Source: CAVSPO01 sp963730005 (GTDB lineage Bacteria; Actinomycetota; Actinomycetes; Propionibacteriales; Propionibacteriaceae). From it: a stretch of DNA of 64,000 bases. Each line of letters starts with the position of its first letter. Position 1 is the stretch's first letter. Shown here in pieces: positions 42,549-51,493 of the stretch. Position numbers and translations under genes: made by a program. The stretch covers positions 186,001 through 250,000 of the forward strand of contig CAVSPO010000023.1 of the NCBI GenBank assembly GCA_963730005.1. Direction: 5' to 3'. The notes beneath the pieces are model-generated. The model was given only the letters and a program-made list of their open reading frames with translations, searched no databases and was not told where the DNA came from.

Positions 42549-42906
42549 GCCGGGCGCTCCCACCGCCCACGCCATCACCGGCCTGGCTCGCCAACTACGT
42601 CACCGCGGGCTGACCTGCCGGGGACAGTCCCTACTACCTCACCGTCACGGACGCCGCCGCCGCGGCTGCGGCCGTCAACACGCTGATCGGACGCCACAGC
42701 GGCGTCGGAGAGGACAGGAGCACCAGGCAGGGGCTGTGGGCCCGCCTACGTACCTGCTCCTGCCCTTGGCAGAGCTGACCGACGCCGGACCGAGCCGTTT
42801 ACCTTTTCTTGTCGCGCATTTCAACCTGACTCGCAGGAAACTACCGTGATGTAATTCCCAGGGTGTAAGTTCGTCCCAGGGCTTTGGAGGGGCGAGAGGA
42901 AATCCA
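42549..42906. other. 358-bp gap before whiB2
   Basis: No complete gene is supported. A stretch at 42614-42760 is open in one frame and Ala-rich, but has no start or ribosome binding site. The last ~60 bp should hold the whiB2 promoter; TAAGTT at 42866-42871 is a weak -10 candidate. Confidence 0.5.
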
Positions 42907-43170
42907 ATGCAGGAAATGCTGACGCTCGTCGACGTGGACGTTGACGAAGGCGTGCTCGGTTGGCAGGAGCGGGCGCTGTGCGCCCAGACCGATCCGGAGG
43001 CTTTCTTCCCTGAGAAGGGTGGTTCCACTAGGGAGGCGAAGCGGGTCTGCCAGACCTGCGACGTGCAGGCGGAGTGCCTGGAGTACGCCCTTGAGATGGA
43101 CGAGCGTTTCGGTATCTGGGGCGGGCTTTCCGAGCGGGAGCGTCGGCGTTTGCGCCGGCGCGTCTCGTAG
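42907..43170 (+). CDS. whiB2: WhiB-family regulator, WhiB2/WhmD type
   Basis: This 87-residue iron-sulfur transcription factor has four cluster cysteines at 25, 48, 51 and 57 (C-x22-C-x2-C-x5-C), the turn GIWGGLSERERR and a basic C-terminus for DNA binding. The segment ALCAQTDPEAFFPEKGGS is typical of WhiB2/WhmD, a regulator of septation. Its position ahead of envelope genes matches Rv3260c. AGAGGAAA lies 7 nt before the ATG. Confidence 0.93.
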   Translation: MQEMLTLVDVDVDEGVLGWQERALCAQTDPEAFFPEKGGSTREAKRVCQTCDVQAECLEYALEMDERFGIWGGLSERERRRLRRRVS

Positions 43171-43385
43171 TCGGTTCCGCCTCCGCAACGACCTTTCACG
43201 CGACAACCCCCTGCCCCCGCAACGTTGGGGTCTTCGCCTGGAGCCTGCAGCTGCCCCAGTCACGTCCGGGTCTCTCGCCCCCGGCTGCCCGTCTCTGGGT
43301 CCCGACTCAGGGACGCCGCGGCTGTCGGCGTTCCTGTCGGCCGGGCAGCGCCCCATGGTGCCCGGGCCCTGTCCTGGTCAGCGGC

Positions 43386-43391
43386 TAGGCT
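43386..43391 (+). promoter_or_regulatory. Glycosyltransferase gene -10 (leaderless)
   Basis: TAGGCT, 7 nt before GTG 43399. Confidence 0.55.
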
Positions 43392-43398
43392 GACCGAC

Positions 43399-46300
43399 GT
43401 GAACCCAGCCGAGAATCCGCGTCCCTGGGAGCCTGCAACCGACGACGACGCGTGGGCCTGGGCCCGTGCCCAGCCAGCCCCCGAGCCCGAGCCCGGTGGG
43501 GCCGACCGGGTGGTCGCCGTTGTGGTCGCGCACAACGGCGCGCAATGGCTCGGGCGCACGCTGGTGTCGCTGGCCCGGTTGCGCCAACGGCCCGGACGGT
43601 TGATCGCGGTCGACGCGGGGTCCACCGACGACACCCGGGCACTGCTGCAGCGGGCGCTCGACGAGCACATCCTTGACGCGGTGGTGGACGGCCATGCCGA
43701 GCAGGGTTTCGGTGCCAACGTTGCCTTGGCGCTCGCCCACGAGGCCAAGCACGTCCCCGATGCAGCGCCGGCTCCCGAGTGGCTGTGGTTGCTGCACGAC
43801 GATCTGGAGGTCCGCCGGGGCGCACTGACTGCCCTGCTGCGAGCTGCGGATCCGCCCGAGGGCCCGGCGCCGGCAATGCTGCTGCCCAAACTGCTGCACC
43901 CTCGGCTGCGCAACCACCCTGACCAGTTGGGCGAGGTGGGGGAGACCATCTCGGTCACGGGCGAGCGCATCACCGGCGTCGAGCCAGGGGACATCGACCA
44001 GAAGCAGGTGGAATCCCGTGCCGTGCTGGGCGGGTCCACTGCCGGCATGTTCGTCCGGCTCGATGCCTGGGAACGGCTGGGCGGGCTCGCCCCCTCACTG
44101 CCGCTGTTCCGCGACGGTGTCGAGCTGGGTTGGCGCGCCAACGAGGCCGGGTTGATCGTGCGCACGTGCCCCCAGGCCGGTCTCTATCACCACCAGGCCT
44201 CGCATGTCTGGGACCGCGACAGCACGATGGCCCCCAACCCCGACGTGGCCGACCGGGTGGCGGCCTTGCACGTCGTCCAGGCCCACAGCCACCAGCCCAC
44301 CCTGACCATGATCTGGCTCACCCTCAACAGCTGGGGCAGGGCGCTCGGCCTGCTGCTCGGCAAGGCCCCAACTCAGGCACGCGACCAGTTGACCGCGCTG
44401 CGACGGTTCCGGGCTGAGCGCGACGACAACCAGGCGCTACGAGCCAGGGTCCAGGCCGGCCAGGTGACCACCGTCGCCGCAACGCTGCTGCCCGGGCCCG
44501 GTTGGGGGGTGCGGCGGGGCGCTGACGCATTGGCTGGGCGGGTCACCGATCGCTACCGCGACATCCGCGAGCCGGACTCCGGCTCGATGATCGACGAGCT
44601 CACCAAGGACGAGTACCTGGGGCCGATGATCGGCAGCCGGCGGCTGCTGTCTCCCGGCCTCCTGACCATGCTTGCGTTGCTCGTCGGCACTCTCGTTGCG
44701 TCGCGCAGCGCCTTTGGCCCGGGTGCCCTGACGGGCAGCGACCTGCTGCCGGCGCCGGCAGCGCTGGGCAGCGCCTGGGCTGCCTGGACGCACGGCATCC
44801 CTGGTCTCGTCGGTTCCAGCGCGCCGTGGCTAGGGGTGGCGGCGCTGGGTTCGACCGCAACCCTGGGGCAACCGAACTGGTTCGCGCTGACCCTGGTCTT
44901 CGGCGGTGTCGCGTTGGCCACCCTGAGCGCCCGGCACTACTTCAGTAAACTGCTCGGCCGCGGCTGGACTGCCTTGGTGCTGGCCGTCACGTGGGGGCTG
45001 CTGTTGCCGCTGCTCGGGCTCACCAGTTCGGGCACCATGGATGCCACAGTGGTGGCGATCAGCCTGCCGATGTTCGCCGGCGCGTTGTACCGGTGGCGCG
45101 AGGCGCCGACCGATGGAGCCGAGGGGCTCCGGGCGCCGGGGGCTGCAGCGGTGTGGCTGACGCTGACGATGACCGCGTATCCGCTGGCCTGGGTGCCCGG
45201 GGTGCTGCTCATCGCGCAGGCGGCCTTGGTCCGACGCGATCGCCGTGGCGGCCTGCTGGCGGCGTTCGCGCCACTGCTCGTGCTGGCGTCCTGGGTGCCA
45301 CGGTTGGCCCAGGACCCGGGACGGCTGCTGACTGGCACCGACCCCACAGCCCATCCTGCCGGCCGGGCAGTGAACGCCTTTGCGGCACTGGTCGGCCGGG
45401 ACGCCAGCACCAGCACGCCGTTGGTGTTGTCGGTCGTCGTGGTTTGCCTGCTGTGGCTGGCCGGTGTGAGCAGCTTCCTGTTGCTTGCCCGGCAGCCGGT
45501 TGGGCGACCGCTGCTGCATCGTGCCGCGCACAGCGAGCAGCTGGCCCTGGCAGCACGCCGCCACTTGTGGGCGCTTGGTCTGGCTGCCGGGCTGACGGCG
45601 CTGGGCGTACTGCTCAGCCGGTTGGTGGTCACCATCGGCGGCGTCGGGGTGCGGCCCCGCGCCGGCGTGTGGGTGCTGGTGGCGCTGTGGGGGATGCTCG
45701 TCCTGGTCGCTGACCTGGCCGCCAGCCGCCGGACCAACGAAGACCTGCCCCGGCCGGCCACGCCGACGTCCCGCCCAATGCCGGAACGGGCTGTCAGCGC
45801 GCTGGTGCTGATTGCCTGCCTGCTGTCCGCGGGGTGGTGGCTGTGGGGTGGCGCCCAAGGCAGCCTGGCCCGAGGGGGGTCCGTGCTGCCGTCCTACGTC
45901 ACCGCCGTCCAGCACTCCGATCGGGCCTCGCGTGCGCTGCTGATCACCCTGGCCGACCAACGGGCCAGCTACGCGCTGAGCGACTCCGGTCAACCTCGAT
46001 GGGGCACCGGTGAGTCGAGCCCGCTGCTGGGCGACGAGCAAGCTGATGCCTTGCTGGCCGCAGTGGCACAGCAGATGGCGCAAGGCTTGCCGTCCGACGA
46101 CCTGGCTGCCCGCCTCAGTGCCCTGGGGGTGAGTCATGTCTGGCTGCGGGGAGCCTCGGAAGAACTGACGGCTTCTCTGGCCAGCGCCCCTGGACTCGTG
46201 CCGGCGGCAGCCGACCAGAACACGACTGTCTGGACCGTCACCGGGCTGGTGTCGCGCACCCAGCTGGTGGCTGGTGGCCTTCCCGGAGACAGCCTCGTCG

Positions 46301-46650
46301 AGCCGCTGCCTGCCCGCCAGGTGCCTGCCGGCGCCGAAGGACGTGCGGTGGTGCTGGCTGAGCCCACCGACGCCAGGCTCCGTGCCAGTGTGGACGGCAC
46401 CCGGCTGCAGCGCGTCGACTCGGGTGACTGGCGGCAGGCGTTCACCGTGCCCGCATCGGGAGGCCGGCTGGAATGGTCGATGCGCGCGTCCTGGCTGGCC
46501 GTCGGCTGGCAGGTTCTGGGCTGGGTGGTGTTGATCGTCCTCGCCGCCCCCACTGCCAGGCCGGGCCCCCGTGGCCCTCGTCGCGCCCTTTCCTCAGCGG
46601 CTGGCGACGACGCTGCCCGCCGTCAACAACGAGGTGCCGATCATGACTGA
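43399..46650 (+). CDS. Large GT2 glycosyltransferase fused to a polytopic membrane domain
   Basis: This 1083-residue protein has an N-terminal GT2 domain (about 30-330): VVAVVVAHNGAQWLGRTL, LIAVDAGSTDDTRALL and LLHDDLEVRRGAL (the DDx metal-binding site), with a later acceptor-side region DGVELGWRANEAG. The C-terminal two thirds holds about 10-12 membrane helices and an extracellular tail (about 820-1055). It probably adds sugars to a lipid-linked envelope polymer. It is downstream of whiB2 and overlaps the DUF5719 gene by 8 bp. The GTG start is leaderless; the upstream open frame from 43225 is non-coding. Confidence 0.85.
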   Translation: MNPAENPRPWEPATDDDAWAWARAQPAPEPEPGGADRVVAVVVAHNGAQWLGRTLVSLARLRQRPGRLIAVDAGSTDDTRALLQRALDEHILDAVVDGHAEQGFGANVALALAHEAKHVPDAAPAPEWLWLLHDDLEVRRGALTALLRAADPPEGPAPAMLLPKLLHPRLRNHPDQLGEVGETISVTGERITGVEPGDIDQKQVESRAVLGGSTAGMFVRLDAWERLGGLAPSLPLFRDGVELGWRANEAGLIVRTCPQAGLYHHQASHVWDRDSTMAPNPDVADRVAALHVVQAHSHQPTLTMIWLTLNSWGRALGLLLGKAPTQARDQLTALRRFRAERDDNQALRARVQAGQVTTVAATLLPGPGWGVRRGADALAGRVTDRYRDIREPDSGSMIDELTKDEYLGPMIGSRRLLSPGLLTMLALLVGTLVASRSAFGPGALTGSDLLPAPAALGSAWAAWTHGIPGLVGSSAPWLGVAALGSTATLGQPNWFALTLVFGGVALATLSARHYFSKLLGRGWTALVLAVTWGLLLPLLGLTSSGTMDATVVAISLPMFAGALYRWREAPTDGAEGLRAPGAAAVWLTLTMTAYPLAWVPGVLLIAQAALVRRDRRGGLLAAFAPLLVLASWVPRLAQDPGRLLTGTDPTAHPAGRAVNAFAALVGRDASTSTPLVLSVVVVCLLWLAGVSSFLLLARQPVGRPLLHRAAHSEQLALAARRHLWALGLAAGLTALGVLLSRLVVTIGGVGVRPRAGVWVLVALWGMLVLVADLAASRRTNEDLPRPATPTSRPMPERAVSALVLIACLLSAGWWLWGGAQGSLARGGSVLPSYVTAVQHSDRASRALLITLADQRASYALSDSGQPRWGTGESSPLLGDEQADALLAAVAQQMAQGLPSDDLAARLSALGVSHVWLRGASEELTASLASAPGLVPAAADQNTTVWTVTGLVSRTQLVAGGLPGDSLVEPLPARQVPAGAEGRAVVLAEPTDARLRASVDGTRLQRVDSGDWRQAFTVPASGGRLEWSMRASWLAVGWQVLGWVVLIVLAAPTARPGPRGPRRALSSAAGDDAARRQQRGADHD

Positions 46651-48001
46651 CTTGCCTCGCCGCTCGCCTCGCGTGGAAGCCGGCGACGCTGCCCGGCCCG
46701 GCCCGCGCCGGCCCGCGTGGCTGGCGGTCGGGGGCAGCGTGGCGGCATTGCTCGCCGTCACCGGCGTGGCGACGACTGTCGACACCGCCGCCCCGGCTCC
46801 GCGCACAGTCGCGTTGCAGTCCGCGGCGCTGCGAGCCTGCCCGACGATCCCGGCCACCCCGGTCACCCTGTACGCGCAGGCAGCCGCCGGGCAGCTTCAG
46901 GTGGCCCGGCTCGACGGCGGCGGTGCAGCCACCGATGTGGACAGTCCACTGGTCGTTCCAGACCTGACGACGGGGGTGACCATCAGGGCCGCCGACGGCG
47001 AGTCCGCGGTCATCGGCGGGGTGGCCGCTGCGAGCAACGGGCAGGCCTGGTGGGGTGCCTGCCAGACATCACAGGCCGTGCAGTACCTGCAGTTCGTCGA
47101 TGGGGCCTCGGCCACGCTGCTGCTGGCCAACCCTGACGTCGCCGAGGCGTCCGTGGACATCGGGCTGAGTGACCCGAACGGAGAAGTGCAGACGCAAGGG
47201 CTCCGCGACCTGCGGGTACCGGCGCGATCAAGCGTCGAAGTGCCATTGAATACGTTCGCTGCCTCCGCGTCCCCGTTGGGAGTCCGGGTGCGAGCGGTCA
47301 CCGGGCGGGTGGTGGCGACGGGCCGCACCCAGGCCGACAACGGCTCCGACTTCGCCGCCGCGACGACGCTGGGGCGCAGCCTGCTGGCGGTCGGGGTGCC
47401 GGGCGGGGCAGTCGAGACCCGGCTGATCCTCAGCAACCCGGCGACCACCCGGACCAAGGTCAGGGTCGAGGTGCTGGGCGCAGGGGGCTCTGTCGTCCCC
47501 GTCGGTGCCGACGCGCTGGCGGTCGAGGCGGGGCAAACGACCCAGTTCGACCTCACCACGGCTGTGGGTGGCGAGGCAGCTGCGGTCCGGGTGACGGGCC
47601 CTGACGAAGTCGCGTTCACGGTGTCCAGCCGTGCTCGACAGCGACCTCGGCTACCTGCCTGCCCTGGGCCTCGGCAGGGCCCCCACCTTGACGATGGCAA
47701 CGCCGATTGCGGCGCCCGGCACGTTGTCGCTCACCAACGTCCACGACGAACCGACTGAGGTTTCGGTGACCTGGGGTGGCGGTGCGCCGCCACGAGGGTG
47801 ACACTGGCTCCGCGGTCCACGCAGCCGGTTCCGGTGCCCGATGGTGCAACCTCGGTGGTCGTGACCGCCGACCAGCAGGTGCTGGGCGCTGTGGTGCTGG
47901 CAGCCGGTCCAGCGGCCGGGTTGGCGGTGGCTCAGTTGCAGCCGGCGGACGCCGCGGAGGCCACCGTGCCCTTGATCGTCGACCCCAGAACGGGGCGTTG
48001 A
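46643..48001 (+). pseudogene. DUF5719 family membrane-anchored protein with two frameshifts
   Basis: ATG 46643 (GAGGTG upstream) overlaps the glycosyltransferase stop. One membrane anchor (WLAVGGSVAALLAVTGVA) is followed by repeated beta-sandwich modules (FVDGASATLLLANPDVAEAS, ETRLILSNPATTRTKVRVEV), as in DUF5719 proteins that follow this glycosyltransferase in actinobacteria. Near 47630 an extra base moves the reading frame: skipping it gives SSVLDSDLGYLPALGLGR. Near 47795 a missing base moves it back; translation then continues VTLAPRSTQPVPVPDGAT to the stop at 47999-48001. As given, the first frame ends at 47758. Either the gene is decaying or these are indel errors. Confidence 0.75.
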
Positions 48002-48026
48002 GGCGGCTCCGAAGGGGGCTGGCTGG

Positions 48027-48470
48027 TCAGTCTTCGTCGTACTCGGGGTCGATTTCGCGGACGCTGCGGCCGGTGAGAATCGACAGCTGTTCCACCAGCG
48101 TCTGGTGCACGAGGTGACGCAGGTCGCTGCGATCGATCGCGCGCTGTTCCAGCGGGCGTCGATAGATCACGATCCGTGCCGGGTGGTCGACGCCGGCATC
48201 GATGGCAGCGGCCAGCGGGATCGCGTCATGCGCGTTCAACTCGGCGAAGATGGCCGACTGGGGCGGCACATCCTCGATGCCGATGTCAGTGCCTGCGATG
48301 CATTCCGGGCAGGCTTCGGAAACCCGTGCCAGCGAGCCCTGCACACAGTGCAGGAAGTACTCGGCCCGGGTCGCAGGGCGTCGCACCGGGGCCGGCCGGC
48401 CGGTCAGCGCGTTGGGCAGCGCCAATGGTCCACGCAGTCCGCGACCGTGTCGATCCCTCGTGCGTGGCAT
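48027..48470 (-). CDS. Zincin-like (DUF1025/metallopeptidase family) protein lacking HExxH
   Basis: This 147-residue homologue of the Rv3259-type protein in the conserved whiB2 neighbourhood belongs to the DUF1025 zincin family. Features: IGIEDVPPQSAI, RIVIYRRPLEQRAI and a C-terminal helix DLRHLVHQTLVEQLSILTG. Where the family has HExxH, this protein has HQTLV, so neither the catalytic Glu nor the second His is kept. Peptidase activity is therefore unlikely. It lies on the opposite strand to its neighbours. The ATG is leaderless, with TACAGT 6 nt upstream. Confidence 0.7.
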   Translation of the reverse strand: MPRTRDRHGRGLRGPLALPNALTGRPAPVRRPATRAEYFLHCVQGSLARVSEACPECIAGTDIGIEDVPPQSAIFAELNAHDAIPLAAAIDAGVDHPARIVIYRRPLEQRAIDRSDLRHLVHQTLVEQLSILTGRSVREIDPEYDED

Positions 48471-48476
48471 GCGCTC

Positions 48477-48482
48477 ACTGTA
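48477..48482 (-). promoter_or_regulatory. Zincin-like gene -10 (leaderless)
   Basis: TACAGT on the minus strand, 6 nt before ATG 48470. Confidence 0.5.
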
Positions 48483-48580
48483 GCCCGCGCCCAGCCACCA
48501 GCCTGCGGTCCGAGACGGTGCAACACAGCCAAGCGGGCCGGGCGGGCGTGGCGCTGCTGGTGCAGACGATGGACGGGGGC

Positions 48581-48586
48581 TACGGT
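48581..48586 (+). promoter_or_regulatory. DUF3499 gene -10 (leaderless)
   Basis: TACGGT, 6 nt before GTG 48593. Confidence 0.5.
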
Positions 48587-48592
48587 CGGGTC

Positions 48593-48982
48593 GTGATGCT
48601 TCGACAGTGTTCCCGCAGTGGTTGCTCGCAGCAGGCTGTGGCGACGCTCACCTTCGGGTACCTCGACCGGACTGTCGTGCTGGGGCCGTTGTCTCGCCAG
48701 CAGGTGCCCGGGTGCTACGACCTGTGCGTGCGGCACGCTGAGCGCACCAGCGCCCCCGTGGGCTGGGAGGTCCTGCGGCTGGCCGAACTGAGCTCGCTCG
48801 CCCCCGCGCCCGACGAGGATGACCTGCTCGCGCTGGCTCGCGCCGTGCGTGAGATCGGCTTCAGTGACGACGACGAGCCCGCCCAGCGTTCGCCCGGGCG
48901 CGGCGACCCCGACACCGTGGTGGAGTTGGCGCACCGTGGCCATCTGCGTGTCATTGCCGACGCAGGTAGGCTTGGCGGGTGA
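48593..48982 (+). CDS. DUF3499 family protein
   Basis: This 129-residue actinobacterial protein of unknown function is the counterpart of Rv3258c. N-terminal CSRSGCSQQAVATLTFGYLDRTVVLGPL and CYDLCVRHAERTSAPVGWEVLRL supply two Cys pairs and a His that could form a zinc site. The start is GTG 48593 or ATG 48596; the promoter distance favours GTG. Its stop overlaps the next start (GTGA), so the HAD-Trm112 gene can be translated by coupling as well as from its own promoter. Confidence 0.85.
   Translation: MMLRQCSRSGCSQQAVATLTFGYLDRTVVLGPLSRQQVPGCYDLCVRHAERTSAPVGWEVLRLAELSSLAPAPDEDDLLALARAVREIGFSDDDEPAQRSPGRGDPDTVVELAHRGHLRVIADAGRLGG
48967..48972 (+). promoter_or_regulatory. Internal -10 for the HAD-Trm112 gene (leaderless)
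   Basis: TAGGCT, 6 nt before GTG 48979, within the last codons of the DUF3499 gene. Confidence 0.45.
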
Positions 48983-50007
48983 CCGACGTGAACATTCGAC
49001 CCGCGGCCGACTACCACAAGTCCGGGCGCGTGGCACTGGTGGCTTTCGATCTCGACGACACCCTGGCGGAGTCGAAAGCACCCCTGCAGCCGTCGATGGG
49101 GGAGGTGCTCGCCGACCTGTTGGCCGTCGTTCCCGTGTGCATCATTTCGGGTGGTCGCTTCTTCCAGTTCGACACCCAGGTTCTGCAGAACCTGCCTGCC
49201 CGCGCCCGTGTCGACCGGCTGCACCTGATGCCGACCTGCGGCACCGCCTACGTGCTCAATCGCGAGGGCGCCTGGGTTGAGGTCTACTCCCAGGGCTTGA
49301 GCGAGGACGAGAAACGACGCAGCATCGAGTCGCTGGAGCGGCGCGCTCGCGAGCTCGGCCTCTGGGAAGGCGACGACGTGGTGTCCGGGCCACGGATCGA
49401 GGACCGCACCTCGCAGATCACCTTCTCGGCCTTGGGTCAGAGTGCAGCGGTGGCCGACAAGAAGGCCTGGGATCCTGACGGCAGCAAGCGCTTGGCGCTG
49501 CGGGAGGCAGTGGCCGAGGACCTCCCCGATCTGGAGGTCCGGGCCGGTGGCTCCACCAGCATCGACATCACCCGCAAGGGCATCGACAAGGCCTACGGCA
49601 TCCAGGCGCTGGTCGAACAGACCGGCATTGCGCTGGACGAGATGCTGTTCATCGGTGACCGGTTGGATCCCAACGGCAACGACTACCCGGTGGCCACTCT
49701 CGGTGTGGCCTGTGTGGCCGTCACCGGCCCCGAGCAAACCGAGACTCTCCTCAGGCAGTTGATCCCGCAGCTTGCCGCTGACAACAACCAGTCTCCCCAA
49801 GGAGCACCCATGCCCGAAGCCCCACCACTCGCGCTCTCCGACGCCTTCCTCGAGATCGCCGCCTGCCCTTCCTGTCACGCCAAGTTCGCGGTTGATTTCG
49901 ATGCCAATGAGCTGGTCTGCACCAACGCCGAGTGTGGCCTGGCCTACCCGGTGCGGGACGGTATCCCGGTCCTGCTGATCGACGAAGCCCGCAAGACGGT
50001 GCGCTGA
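48979..50007 (+). CDS. HAD-IIB phosphatase/phosphomannomutase-like protein fused to a Trm112-like zinc domain
   Basis: This 342-residue two-domain protein has a HAD fold at residues 1-260: motif I FDLDDTLAES, motif II SGGRFFQF, a cap with GGSTSIDITRKGIDKAYGI, and motif IV FIGDRLDPNGNDYPV. It resembles eukaryote-type phosphomannomutases. Residues 278-342 are a Trm112-like zinc domain (IAACPSCHAKF, CTNAECGLAYPVRDGIPVLL). Elsewhere the Trm112-like protein is a separate gene next to manB at this locus. In-frame ATG 49810 has a perfect AAGGAG 5 nt upstream, so a free Trm112-like product may also be made. Confidence 0.8.
   Translation: MTDVNIRPAADYHKSGRVALVAFDLDDTLAESKAPLQPSMGEVLADLLAVVPVCIISGGRFFQFDTQVLQNLPARARVDRLHLMPTCGTAYVLNREGAWVEVYSQGLSEDEKRRSIESLERRARELGLWEGDDVVSGPRIEDRTSQITFSALGQSAAVADKKAWDPDGSKRLALREAVAEDLPDLEVRAGGSTSIDITRKGIDKAYGIQALVEQTGIALDEMLFIGDRLDPNGNDYPVATLGVACVAVTGPEQTETLLRQLIPQLAADNNQSPQGAPMPEAPPLALSDAFLEIAACPSCHAKFAVDFDANELVCTNAECGLAYPVRDGIPVLLIDEARKTVR
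49799..49812 (+). promoter_or_regulatory. Internal ribosome binding site and start for the Trm112-like domain
   Basis: AAGGAG (49799-49804) is followed 5 nt later by ATG 49810, in frame with the HAD gene. This looks like the retained start of a once separate 65-codon gene. Confidence 0.6.
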
Positions 50008-50019
50008 GCGGAGGTTCGC

Positions 50020-51045
50020 ATGGACAATCGCGAGTTTGATGACTCCCGCCTCGACGACCCGGCGGCGCTGGCCCTGTGGGACGACGAATTGCGTCGCCTG
50101 GCCGGTGCGGGTGCGCGGATCCGTGTCGAGGCCGGGCTGGTGCCGCACTTCGACACCGCGCTCCGGCCGCGCGGAATCGTTGCTGTGGGCAGTGAAGCCC
50201 GGCTGATCCGGGCTGTGATGGAGCCCTCCAGTGCCGCCCCGTTCGTGGCGTGGCCGCTCGGTGGGTTGCCGGCGTGGGTGGGCGCTCTCGACCTGGTGCT
50301 CGTGCTGGCCTCCGAAGGCCGGGATGAGAGCTTGGCGCAGACCGTCGACCTCGCGGTGCAACGCGGAGCCACCCTGATGGTGGCAGCGCCGGCGGGGTCG
50401 CCCGTGGCCCAGCGCGCCACCGGTTCGTCCACACTGCTGGTGCCCACCCGCACCGGCGATCCGGTCGCCTCCGCTGTCGTGTTGCTGGACGTGTTGCATG
50501 ATCTGGGGATCGGCCCCGAGGTGCACACGGAGGGTGCTGCCGAGGCAGCCGACATGGTGGCGGAGCAGTCATCGCCACATGTCGATCTTTCGTCCAATGC
50601 GGCGAAGGACCTCGCGCTGTGCCTGGCCGACGCCGTCCCGCTGGTGTGGGGCGGTTCGGTGTTGGCAGCGCGCGCTGCGCGCCGGATCGCGGAGGCACTG
50701 CGCCGGCTCGGTGGGTGCCCGGCGTTGGCTGCCGACGCGCGTGATCTGGTGCCGCTGATGACCGCGGTGGGCCCGCGCGACCCGTTCGCCGATCCGTTCG
50801 ACGGCGGCCAGGGGTTGGGTCGTCCGATGCTGTTGATGCTGGACGACGGAAACCCCGACCCGGCGAGCCTCGCAGAGGCGGAACACCTGCTGGCGATGGC
50901 TCGTCGCAACCAGGTTCGGGTCCGTCGCCTGGTCGTGCGCAGCGGCGTGACGGATGTGGACCGCTATGTCAGCCTGTTGCAGCAAGGCCTCTACGGCGCC
51001 GCCTATCTGGCGCTGGGTCTGGGCATGGACCCGTCGGCCGCCTGA
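50020..51045 (+). CDS. SIS-domain (phosphoglucose/phosphomannose isomerase-like) protein
   Basis: This 341-residue counterpart of Rv3256c begins FDDSRLDDPAALAL. Two sugar-isomerase-like halves are visible: DLVLVLASEGRDESLAQTVDLAVQRGATLMVAA and LPLVWGGSVLAARAARRIAE-like DAVPLVWGGSVLA. It may act on mannose or glucose phosphates, but catalytic residues of PGI/PMI are not obvious. The ATG has GGAGG about 7 nt upstream and lies 12 bp after the HAD-Trm112 gene, hence the same operon. manA, which follows in mycobacteria, is absent. Confidence 0.75.
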   Translation: MDNREFDDSRLDDPAALALWDDELRRLAGAGARIRVEAGLVPHFDTALRPRGIVAVGSEARLIRAVMEPSSAAPFVAWPLGGLPAWVGALDLVLVLASEGRDESLAQTVDLAVQRGATLMVAAPAGSPVAQRATGSSTLLVPTRTGDPVASAVVLLDVLHDLGIGPEVHTEGAAEAADMVAEQSSPHVDLSSNAAKDLALCLADAVPLVWGGSVLAARAARRIAEALRRLGGCPALAADARDLVPLMTAVGPRDPFADPFDGGQGLGRPMLLMLDDGNPDPASLAEAEHLLAMARRNQVRVRRLVVRSGVTDVDRYVSLLQQGLYGAAYLALGLGMDPSAA

Positions 51046-51047
51046 AC

Positions 51048-51082
51048 CCCGGCCCCGAAACCAGCACTGCGGCGGGGCCGGG
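51048..51082. terminator. Bidirectional terminator
   Basis: CCCGGCCCCG (51048-51057) pairs with CGGGGCCGGG (51073-51082) around 15 nt, between convergent genes. Confidence 0.6.
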
Positions 51083-51102
51083 TCTTCGCGCCGGTCGGCG
51101 TG

Positions 51103-51366
51103 TTACCGGTCGGGCCCCTTGTCCTCGCCGGAATTCATCGACTCCCAGATCTCCTTGCAGGTGGGGCAGACAGGGAACCGGTCGGGATTGCGAGTCGGCA
51201 CCCACACCTTGCCGCACAAGGCGACCACCGGCGTGCCGAGCACTAGAGCCTCGGTCAGCTTCCCCTTGGGCACGTAGTGGCTGAAACGTTCCTCATCGCC
51301 CTCCTCGTAGGACGACTGGGTGCGTTCCTTGACGATGGTCTGGGAGCCAGGTGCGAGCTGCGACAT
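51103..51366 (-). CDS. DUF3039 family protein
   Basis: This 87-residue actinobacterial protein is of unknown function. The family pattern is clear: ERFSHYVPKGKLTEALVLGTPVVALCGKVWVPTRNPDRFPVCPTCKEIW, with one Cys in ALCGK and a CPTC pair that could bind zinc. The ATG at 51366 has CAAACT 6 nt upstream and no ribosome binding site. It is a single-gene unit. Confidence 0.88.
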   Translation of the reverse strand: MSQLAPGSQTIVKERTQSSYEEGDEERFSHYVPKGKLTEALVLGTPVVALCGKVWVPTRNPDRFPVCPTCKEIWESMNSGEDKGPDR

Positions 51367-51493
51367 GGGATCAGTTTGTCACGTCCGGCAAGAGCCGGGC
51401 AGCCGCCAGCACCGAAGGGTCCCGCCCGCACCTGACGGCAGCCGGCTGTGGACGCCCGTGAGCATGTCGGCGGCTGCGTGACATGCTTGAGAT

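Noticed and set aside
42445..42849. 134-codon plus-strand frame after the PIG-L gene
   Set aside because: It starts inside the PIG-L gene in another frame, is Arg-rich and has no ribosome binding site or motif.
46571..46642. Upstream ATG 46571 for the DUF5719 gene
   Set aside because: It would overlap the glycosyltransferase by 80 bp; ATG 46643 has GAGGTG upstream and places the membrane anchor near the N-terminus.
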